DNA from: an uncultured Saprospiraceae bacterium
GTDB taxonomy: Bacteria > Bacteroidota > Bacteroidia > Chitinophagales > Saprospiraceae
NCBI GenBank assembly: GCA_937967535.1
Contig: CALCMV010000095.1
Coordinates: forward strand, 1-9,563
DNA length: 9,563 bases
Direction of reading: 5' to 3'
Shown here: positions 1 through 5,186 of the stretch, one piece after another
Layout: every line of letters starts with the position of its first letter
Numbering within the stretch: the first letter of the stretch is position 1
Program-made: the position numbers and the translations under genes
Notes under the pieces: generated by a model
The model's input: the letters and a program-made list of their open reading frames with translations, nothing else
The model's database searches: none
Told to the model about the DNA's origin: nothing

Positions 1-177
1 TGTACATGCCACACTAAATCTTCGAATAGGTTATGCGATTTGGCGGAAAAAACTTTAAGAAAAAGTGTATAACACGTTATTTAATACTTAAAAATCCCTC
101 TACATGTTTTCTATTTGCTTAATTTTAGTGTTATTTGTAAATGTGTACAGACACGAATGTCTGTGTTACGATGAAAT
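1..177. other. Leader upstream of lptB, no identified gene
   Basis: AT-rich non-coding stretch. Two + frames are open from the window edge and could be the 3' tail of an upstream gene: one ends with a stop at 70-72 (tail ...DLAEKTLRKSV) and one at 56-58 (tail ...GYAIWRKKL). Neither is recognisable, so no CDS is called. TTTG words occur at 114-117 and 134-137, but their spacing does not fit the Bacteroidota -33/-7 promoter pattern (TTTG, then TAnnTTTG about 19-21 nt later). No Shine-Dalgarno sequence precedes the lptB ATG, which is usual in this phylum. Confidence 0.5.
147..164 (+). repeat. Small hairpin in the lptB leader
   Basis: ACAGACA (147-153) and TGTCTGT (158-164) form a perfect 7-bp stem with a CGAA loop, extendable by two G-U pairs. 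It ends 13 nt before the lptB start codon, so it would lie in the 5' leader if transcription starts upstream. It has no T-tract and is not a convincing intrinsic terminator. A regulatory role is possible but not shown. Confidence 0.4.
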
Positions 178-909
178 ATGAAATTAAGCGCGGAAAATTT
201 GGTCAAACGCTATGGCAAACGCACCGTTGTCAAGGGTGTCAGTATTGAAGTCAATCAAGGCGAAATCGTCGGTTTGCTCGGTCCGAATGGGGCGGGAAAA
301 ACGACGACATTCTACATGACCGTTGGCTTCATTAAGCCCAATGGTGGCAATGTTTTCATTGATAATGAGGACATTACGCAACTTCCAATGTACAAACGCG
401 CCCAACGCGGCATCGGCTACCTACCACAAGAACCTTCCGTATTTCGCAAACTCAGCGTAGAGGACAATATCAAAGCCGTCCTCGAAATGACTAAACTTTC
501 TAAGTCCGAACAAGCCGCGAAACTCGAAACGCTTATCGGCGAATTTACCCTTGAAAAAGTCCGTAAAAGTCGTGGCGATACCTTGTCGGGCGGTGAGCGT
601 CGGCGTACCGAAATTGCACGGGCATTGGCAGTCAGTCCAAATTTTATCTTGCTTGATGAACCCTTTGCAGGTATCGACCCCATCGCCGTAGAAGACATCC
701 AATCTATCGTCTCCAGACTCAAAGAAAAAAATATCGGTATCCTCATTACCGACCATAATGTACAGGAAACTTTATCTATCACCGACCGCGCTTACCTTAT
801 GTTCGAGGGCAATATACTCAAAGCCGGTACAGCACAAGAACTCGCTGATGATGAAGTAGTTAGGCGAGTATATTTAGGTAAGAATTTTGAATTGAGAAAG
901 AAGGTTTGA
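178..909 (+). CDS. lptB: LPS export ABC transporter ATP-binding protein LptB
   Basis: A 243-residue cytoplasmic ATPase, the normal length for LptB, which powers extraction of lipopolysaccharide from the inner membrane with LptF/LptG and its transfer along the Lpt bridge. The full ABC motif set is visible: Walker A GPNGAGKTT (35-43), Q-loop Gln in YLPQEPSVF (Gln84), signature LSGGERRR (136-143), Walker B FILLDE with catalytic Glu161, D-loop AGIDP and H-loop His193 in TDHNV. The LSGGERRR..EIARAL stretch and the tail YLGKNFEL are typical of LptB rather than of amino-acid importer ATPases. ATG 178 puts the start directly before the first conserved strand; the earlier ATG at 171 is out of frame. 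No lptF or lptG partner lies in the window, and the gene converges on the dehydratase gene. The TGA stop is immediately followed by an octamer array. Confidence 0.95.
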   Translation: MKLSAENLVKRYGKRTVVKGVSIEVNQGEIVGLLGPNGAGKTTTFYMTVGFIKPNGGNVFIDNEDITQLPMYKRAQRGIGYLPQEPSVFRKLSVEDNIKAVLEMTKLSKSEQAAKLETLIGEFTLEKVRKSRGDTLSGGERRRTEIARALAVSPNFILLDEPFAGIDPIAVEDIQSIVSRLKEKNIGILITDHNVQETLSITDRAYLMFEGNILKAGTAQELADDEVVRRVYLGKNFELRKKV

Positions 910-910
910 T

Positions 911-1004
911 GAGTTGACGGGTTGACGAGTTGTTGAGTTGTTGAGTTGATGTTTTCGACAACTCAACAATTCAACAACTCAACAACTCATCAACTCGTCA
1001 ATTC
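911..1004. repeat. Octamer-word inverted repeat between convergent genes, likely bidirectional terminator
   Basis: The left arm (911-950) is five tandem octamers on + : GAGTTGAC, GGGTTGAC, GAGTTGTT, GAGTTGTT, GAGTTGAT. The right arm (957-1004) is six octamers of the same family on the opposite strand: GAATTGAC, GAGTTGAT, GAGTTGTT twice, GAATTGTT, GAGTTGTC. The arms can pair into a long imperfect hairpin around the loop near 951-956. It fills the whole gap between lptB and the convergent dehydratase gene and includes the dehydratase stop codon. Position and symmetry suggest a bidirectional transcription end or an RNA 3' stabiliser; that role is inferred. Confidence 0.75.
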
Positions 1005-2025
1005 ATCGAAAAATAAACCCTTCGCGTAAATCGTCATTTGGGTCAAAATAAAATTCGTGTTGTCCGATGATAGATGCTGTACCTGTTACTTTTGGGATGA
1101 CGGCTTTGTGTTCGCCGAATGTTGTGTTTTTAGTGACTTCTACGGTCATCAAAGTTCCGAGAATGCTTTCGATGGTAATGCGCTCCCCTACTCCGATTTC
1201 GCCTCGTGCATGATGTAGCGCAGCGCGCGCACTCACGCCCGTTCCCGTAGGCGACCTATCCACCTCGCCTTCGGCAAATATGCAAACATTTCGGCTATGA
1301 TGCGCCGCGTCATTTGCTTTTCCAATAAAAATTGTACCGTACAAAAAGCCCAAATCTTCCTCGTAAGGATGTATAATAGGCATCGCGTCCATCACAGCGT
1401 ATTTGATGCGTTTTCCCCAATCAATCAATTGATTATGGTCTTTTGCTTGCAAGCCAATGCCCAATTTACCCGCATCACAGAAGGCATAAAATGCGCCGCC
1501 AAATGCAATGTCGTATTCGACTGTACCAATTCCCGCGACTTCTATTTTTTGATTTAATTTATAAACAAAAGACGGCACATTGATAAATGAAACTCGCTGT
1601 ACAATTCCATTCTCCCGATACGCCGTAGCGACTACGCGACCTGCGGGAGTGTCCAGTTTTAATATTGGATTTTCGCCTGTTTTTTCAATTATATTGGTAT
1701 CAAAAACTGTTTTTGTAATGGCAATAATGGCGTGACCACACATGGTACTGTAACCTTCATTGTGCAGAAAAAATACGCCTAAATCGCCGTCGGTTGTAGT
1801 GGCTTCGGTGAGGATTGCGCCGTATTGGTCGGCATGTCCGCGAGGTTCCCACATCAATCCGGTGCGGATATGGTCGTAATTTTCGCGGAAAAAACGGCGT
1901 TTTTCGAGTATGGTTTTTCCTTTGATTTCGGGCAAGCCGTCTAAGATGATACGGAGGGGTTCGCCGCCTGTGTGGGCATCTATTGTTTTGATTTTCAGCC
2001 AATTGGTGGGTGGTGTCCAGTTCAT
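1003..2025 (-). CDS. Trans-3-hydroxy-L-proline dehydratase (proline racemase family)
   Basis: A 340-residue protein of the proline racemase / hydroxyproline epimerase family, full length. The N-terminal half carries DAHTGGEPLR (16-25) and the first catalytic cysteine in MCGH (Cys96). The second catalytic motif, DRSPCGTG in racemases and 4-hydroxyproline epimerases, reads DRSPTGTG here, with Thr260 replacing Cys. This Cys/Thr pair is the known mark of trans-3-hydroxy-L-proline dehydratase, including human L3HYPDH. That enzyme removes water from trans-3-hydroxy-L-proline to give delta-1-pyrroline-2-carboxylate, which a reductase (not in this window) turns into proline. The start ATG at 2025 follows an A/T-rich leader without a Shine-Dalgarno sequence. 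It lies downstream of, and co-oriented with, the aminopeptidase P gene. Its last codons run into the octamer inverted repeat. The family is certain; substrate specificity is inferred from one residue. Confidence 0.85.
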   Translation of the reverse strand: MNWTPPTNWLKIKTIDAHTGGEPLRIILDGLPEIKGKTILEKRRFFRENYDHIRTGLMWEPRGHADQYGAILTEATTTDGDLGVFFLHNEGYSTMCGHAIIAITKTVFDTNIIEKTGENPILKLDTPAGRVVATAYRENGIVQRVSFINVPSFVYKLNQKIEVAGIGTVEYDIAFGGAFYAFCDAGKLGIGLQAKDHNQLIDWGKRIKYAVMDAMPIIHPYEEDLGFLYGTIFIGKANDAAHHSRNVCIFAEGEVDRSPTGTGVSARAALHHARGEIGVGERITIESILGTLMTVEVTKNTTFGEHKAVIPKVTGTASIIGQHEFYFDPNDDLREGFIFR

Positions 2026-2042
2026 AGTTATTTATTCAACCG

Positions 2043-2151
2043 TAGCGTAACGCCTCCGGCTTGCGCCTGCGTAATGTAGAGAAAATTCATGAATTTTCTC
2101 TACATTACGGGTACGAGTAGTATGTGGGCGCAAGCCGGAGGCATTACGCTA
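2043..2151. repeat. 109-bp nested palindromic element (MITE/REP-like)
   Basis: Outer arms at 2043-2067 and 2127-2151 are inverted 25-mers with one mismatch (core GCCTCCGGCTTGCGCC). Inside lies a perfect 40-bp palindrome (2070-2109) centred on TTCATGAA with arms GTAATGTAGAGAAAA. The inner and outer hairpins are separated by 2 nt on the left and 17 nt on the right. The GC-rich outer arms stand out from the AT-leaning surroundings. The right arm supplies the last two codons and the TAA stop of the aminopeptidase gene. It carries no gene. It could terminate or process the aminopeptidase-dehydratase transcript, or be a non-autonomous mobile repeat; no target duplication is obvious. Confidence 0.85.
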
Positions 2152-3439
2152 GGGTCATCAAATGTTCTATTTCTTCAATGTCGAGGGGCATGGCTTCCGT
2201 CAGGTTGATATTGCCGTCTTCCGTCACCAAAAAATCATCTTCCAAACGACAGCCCAAACCTTCTTCACGAATATAAATGCCCGGTTCGCAAGTAAAAATC
2301 ATCCCTGCTTCGATAGGTCGTTGATACAAACCGACATCGTGAACATCCAAACCTAAATGATGCGCCGAGCTGTGCATATAATACTTTTTGTAAGTAGGTT
2401 TTTTGGGGTCTTGATTTTTGATGTCTTTCATCGTGAGTAAGCCAAGATGGACGAGTTGTTCTTCGATTAAACTCGCCATATTTTCTTCATAATCAGCGTG
2501 TGATGTACCCGCAGTGAGTAATTTCGAGCCTTCGCGCAGACAATGTAAGACGGATGTATAAACTTCTTTTTGTCGTTTGGAAAATCGCCCATTCACAGGA
2601 AAACAGCGCGTGGTATCTGAGTTGTAATTTCCGTAACATGCACCGAAATCAAGCAATACCATTTCACCATCGCGCAGAACTTGGTCGTTATTATTATAAT
2701 GCAAAATACAAGCATTTTTTCCACCTGCAATGATGGGATGAAAAGCGTGTCGCAAGCCGCCATTTTTGAGAATTTCATGGCTGATTTCGGCATCAATTTC
2801 GTATTCCATCACGCCGGGTTTGACCATTTGTAAAACGCGGTGGAAGGCTTGCGTACCAATCTTGGCAGCGTGGTGTGTAAGGGCGATTTCTTCGGCAGAT
2901 TTGATGGGGCGGAGGTGGCGTGTAATTTTTGCCGCACGTTCATATTTGTGCAAGGGATACATTTGCATGATACGGCGAATGAAGCGGTCTTGTCGGGTTT
3001 GTAAGTCTCTGGTTGTGCGCTTTTTATGCTCGTTATGCCCCAAATAAATAGTATCAGCTTCAAAGACAAAATAATCGAGATTTTTCTCTAATTCATCTAC
3101 CCAAATCACGTTTTCTAGTCCCGATAATTCAGTCGCTTTTTCCTTTGTGAGTTTATCGCCATCCCAAGTGCTGAGTTCTTCGCTGGAACGGCGAATGAAC
3201 AAGATTTCGTGCTGCTCTTCCTTGTAGGCATCGGGGTACATGACGAGGACGGTTTCCTCCTGTTCGATTCCTGTGAGATAGTACAAATCGTTATTTTGAA
3301 CGTAGCCCATTGTGCCGTCTGCATTGGTGGGCATCATGTCATTGGAGGCGATTATTGCAACGGAATTTGGGGACATCATATCGCAGAATCGTTGTCTGTT
3401 TTTGGCGAAAAAATTGGCAGAAATTGGTGTATCGTACAT
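2144..3439 (-). CDS. pepP: Aminopeptidase P (Xaa-Pro aminopeptidase), M24 family
   Basis: A 431-residue cytoplasmic metallopeptidase that removes the N-terminal residue from peptides with proline in second position. Residues about 1-130 match the AMP_N (creatinase-type) domain, with the NNDLYYLTGIEQEE motif at 49-62. Residues about 185-415 form the pita-bread M24 catalytic domain. All five metal ligands are visible: Asp264 (LLDFG), Asp275 (NSDTTR), His360 (AHHLGLDVHD), Glu385 (TCEPGIY) and Glu400 (GCRLEDD). The supporting histidines at 247 (ILHY) and 367 (VHD) are also present. Length and motifs match complete bacterial PepP, and no signal peptide is seen. The ATG at 3439 abuts a short-word repeat, without a Shine-Dalgarno sequence. 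The final Leu-Ala-stop is encoded by the palindromic element at 2043-2151. Divergent from the methyltransferase gene and upstream of the dehydratase gene, which suggests joint use of proline-rich peptides. Confidence 0.93.
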   Translation of the reverse strand: MYDTPISANFFAKNRQRFCDMMSPNSVAIIASNDMMPTNADGTMGYVQNNDLYYLTGIEQEETVLVMYPDAYKEEQHEILFIRRSSEELSTWDGDKLTKEKATELSGLENVIWVDELEKNLDYFVFEADTIYLGHNEHKKRTTRDLQTRQDRFIRRIMQMYPLHKYERAAKITRHLRPIKSAEEIALTHHAAKIGTQAFHRVLQMVKPGVMEYEIDAEISHEILKNGGLRHAFHPIIAGGKNACILHYNNNDQVLRDGEMVLLDFGACYGNYNSDTTRCFPVNGRFSKRQKEVYTSVLHCLREGSKLLTAGTSHADYEENMASLIEEQLVHLGLLTMKDIKNQDPKKPTYKKYYMHSSAHHLGLDVHDVGLYQRPIEAGMIFTCEPGIYIREEGLGCRLEDDFLVTEDGNINLTEAMPLDIEEIEHLMTLA

Positions 3440-3540
3440 TCGTAATTAGTGATTGGTTGACTCGTGATTCGTAATTTCTTAGTGAGAAATAATTATTTTT
3501 CTAAAATTAAGTTTAATTTGCCAATATACAAACATTGAGA
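3438..3540. promoter_or_regulatory. Divergent intergenic region with a short-word array
   Basis: This region of about 100 bp must hold the promoters of both the aminopeptidase (-) and the methyltransferase (+). Its aminopeptidase-proximal half (3438-3477) is a degenerate array of words such as ATTCGTA, ATTAGTG, ATTGGTT, GACTCGTG, ATTCGTA, starting at the aminopeptidase start codon. The remainder (3478-3540) is strongly AT-rich. A TTTAATTTG at 3512-3520 resembles a -7 element (TAnnTTTG) for the methyltransferase but is off by one base and has no good -33 partner, so no promoter is called. Confidence 0.5.
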
Positions 3541-4713
3541 ATGACAAACATCGAACAATATATTCATTCACTCGAAAACAGCCTGACGAATCAAACTTTT
3601 GTCAAGGCAAATTTGGGTAATTATAAGGGTGAAATTGAGGGTTTGAAGAAGATTTTAATTAAAAAAATTATTATCAAAAATAAAGAAAAATTCAGCTTCA
3701 CGTATAGGTACGCCACGCGGGATGAGGTAAAAAATTATGACGTAAACGAAGGGATAAAATTAATGGGTGAATCGCTGGCATCCGGTTTTAATTTTGCGGC
3801 ATTATTTACGCTTGAATTTGACCTGATTTATGAAGTAAAAAAGAAAGGTAAATCATTTATAAAAAAATCAAAACCTACTCATCATCAACTACTTTCTACC
3901 AATCATGACAAACAAAAACACCGCCTCATTTCTCCAGAAAAACAATATTTACACCATCTGAAAATTACGGATAAAAACGGGAAAGTCTATAAAGCGACAC
4001 AGGACAAATACCGACAAATCAATCGCTATATCGAAATCCTCTCTACTTGGCTGCAAAAACTCCCCAAACGCGACCTCATTCGCGTGGCAGATATGGGTAG
4101 CGGCAAGGGTTATTTGACTTTTGCACTCTACGATTACCTCACCAATTCGCTCGACATCAATACCGAAATTACAGGTGTAGAATATCGCCGCGATTTGGTG
4201 GATTTGTGTAATGATATTTCCGAAAAATCAGCTTTCAATCAGCTTAAATTTACGCAAAGTACGATAGAAGATTTTGAGGCAAAAAATACCAATATCCTCA
4301 TCGCCCTACATGCTTGCGATACGGCTACGGATGATGCGATTGCCAAAGGCATTGAAGCCCAAGCTGACTTGATTGTCGTTGCGCCCTGTTGTCACAAGCA
4401 AATCCGCCGCGAAATAGAAAAAGGCAAGGCACAAAATGACCTCAATTTCCTCACTCAACATGGCATTTTCATGGAACGTCAAGCAGAAATGGTGACGGAT
4501 GGCATACGCGCTTTGGTCTTGGAATATTTCGGCTACTCAACCAAAGTTTTTGAGTTTATCTCAGATACACATACTCCCAAAAACGCTATGATTATTGGCA
4601 TGAAAAACCCCAAACAAGCAACTCGCAATCCACAGATTTTGAGGGAGATAGAACAGGTAAAGGCGTATTTTGGAATTGGGCGGCATCATTTGGAAGGGGT
4701 TTTTAGTTCATAG
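3541..4713 (+). CDS. Class I SAM-dependent methyltransferase (Methyltransf_32-like), substrate unknown
   Basis: A 390-residue protein. Residues 1-170 form a lysine-rich N-terminal region without a recognised fold. The Rossmann-like methyltransferase domain begins near 178. Motif I is VADMGSGKGYLTF (182-194), which binds S-adenosylmethionine. The acidic residue after strand 2 is Glu214 in GVEYRRDL. The family marks LHACDTATDDAI (256-267) and APCCHKQ (281-287) resemble the Methyltransf_32 group, which includes the METTL25/RRNAD1-like and GSTCD proteins. It is probably cytosolic, acting on RNA or protein; the target cannot be told from sequence. ATG 3541 is chosen over an in-frame TTG at 3535 because it is the normal codon and only two residues shorter. 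The last codons, Ser-Ser-stop, are encoded by the heptamer array that follows. It is divergent from the aminopeptidase gene and otherwise stands alone. Confidence 0.82.
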   Translation: MTNIEQYIHSLENSLTNQTFVKANLGNYKGEIEGLKKILIKKIIIKNKEKFSFTYRYATRDEVKNYDVNEGIKLMGESLASGFNFAALFTLEFDLIYEVKKKGKSFIKKSKPTHHQLLSTNHDKQKHRLISPEKQYLHHLKITDKNGKVYKATQDKYRQINRYIEILSTWLQKLPKRDLIRVADMGSGKGYLTFALYDYLTNSLDINTEITGVEYRRDLVDLCNDISEKSAFNQLKFTQSTIEDFEAKNTNILIALHACDTATDDAIAKGIEAQADLIVVAPCCHKQIRREIEKGKAQNDLNFLTQHGIFMERQAEMVTDGIRALVLEYFGYSTKVFEFISDTHTPKNAMIIGMKNPKQATRNPQILREIEQVKAYFGIGRHHLEGVFSS

Positions 4714-4830
4714 TTCATAGTTCATAGTGCATAGTTCATAGTTCATAGTGCTTAGTGCTTAGTTCATTACTATCAATTGAATTGAGTGTAAAAAACTATG
4801 AACTATGAACTGGCAACTATGAACTGATAG
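4705..4830. repeat. Heptamer-word inverted repeat after the methyltransferase gene
   Basis: The left arm (4705-4767) is nine tandem heptamers: AGTTCAT six times, AGTGCAT once and AGTGCTT twice. The right arm (4795-4822) is four heptamers of the complementary word, ACTATGA three times and ACTGGCA once, followed by a partial copy to about 4830. The arms can fold into an imperfect hairpin with a loop containing CAATTGAATTG. The methyltransferase stop codon (4711-4713) lies in the first two left-arm words. It probably acts as the transcript end of that gene; the role is inferred. Confidence 0.8.
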
Positions 4831-4865
4831 CCACTTAAAGAGCTAGCCTGTTTCTAAATTATCAC

Positions 4866-4916
4866 ATTCACTCATTCACTCATTCACTCATTAATCATTA
4901 ATCATTAATCATTAGG
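4866..4916 (+). repeat. Tandem word array ATTCACTC / ATTAATC
   Basis: Three octamers ATTCACTC (4866-4889) are followed directly by three heptamers ATTAATC (4890-4910) and a partial ATTAGG. The period changes from 8 to 7 bp inside one array while the ATT start of each word is kept. No open frame crosses it. It belongs to the same style of intergenic repeat as the neighbouring elements but uses different words. Confidence 0.75.
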
Positions 4917-4936
4917 TAGTCGTTCTGCCACATTAG
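4917..4936 (+). repeat. 20-bp suffix repeat, copy 1
   Basis: TAGTCGTTCTGCCACATTAG directly follows the ATTCACTC/ATTAATC array. It matches the 20-mer at 5096-5115 at 17 of 20 positions. Compared with copy 2, the left half of the hairpin stem is degraded. Confidence 0.6.
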
Positions 4937-4974
4937 TATCTACATTCTTAAATCTTGTGCGTTTTTGGCAAAAG

Positions 4975-5095
4975 ATGAGTAAATGAGTAGATAATAAATG
5001 AGTAAATTTGAAATGAAATAATGTTTTAATGAATCAATAAACTCAAGCGTAAAAATATTTACTCATTTTATCATTTACTCATCTACTCATTATGC
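4975..5095. repeat. Octamer-word inverted repeat (ATGAGTAA family)
   Basis: The left arm (about 4975-5008) has the words ATGAGTAA, ATGAGTAG, ATAATAA, ATGAGTAA. The right arm (5057-5088) has the complementary words ATTTACTC, ATTTTATC, ATTTACTC, ATCTACTC, followed by ATTATGC. The arms face each other across roughly 50 nt of AT-rich sequence and could fold into a long imperfect hairpin. No gene is seen inside. Confidence 0.7.
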
Positions 5096-5115
5096 TAGTG
5101 GCTTTGCCACATTAG
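5096..5115 (+). repeat. 20-bp suffix repeat, copy 2 (REP-like hairpin)
   Basis: TAGTGGCTTTGCCACATTAG follows the right arm of the ATGAGTAA-type repeat, just as copy 1 follows its array. GTGGC and GCCAC form a 5-bp stem with a TTT loop; flanking CTA and TAG can extend it around a two-base AT bulge. The shape recalls REP elements, but relation to a known REP family is unproven. Confidence 0.6.
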
Positions 5116-5123
5116 GGCAAACA

Positions 5124-5155
5124 AAAAAGAGCTACCCAAATGGATAGCTCTTTTT
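5124..5155 (-). terminator. Intrinsic terminator of the giant surface-protein gene
   Basis: AAAAAGAGCTA (5124-5134) and TAGCTCTTTTT (5145-5155) make a perfect 11-bp stem with a 10-nt loop. Read on the minus strand, the stem ends in a run of T, about 30 nt after the stop of the giant gene. The A/T symmetry would let it work in both directions. Confidence 0.85.
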
Positions 5156-5186
5156 AAGTGAGAAAATTTACTAATCAAAAAAGTAT

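Noticed and set aside
114..137. Bacteroidota-type promoter for lptB from TTTG words
   Set aside because: The gap between the two TTTG words is too short and the TA of the -7 box is misplaced.
184..782. Minus-strand open frames across lptB
   Set aside because: They are antisense to a complete, motif-perfect LptB and have no recognisable protein features.
1003..2025. Calling the dehydratase gene a proline racemase or 4-hydroxyproline epimerase
   Set aside because: Both activities need a second catalytic cysteine in DRSPCGTG; here the residue is Thr260.
3535..3540. TTG start for the methyltransferase gene at 3535
   Set aside because: The ATG at 3541 is in frame, only two codons later, and a far more usual start; no Shine-Dalgarno sequence supports the TTG.
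4705..5095. CRISPR array
   Set aside because: The repeats are 7-8-bp tandem words without spacers of constant length, and no cas gene is present.
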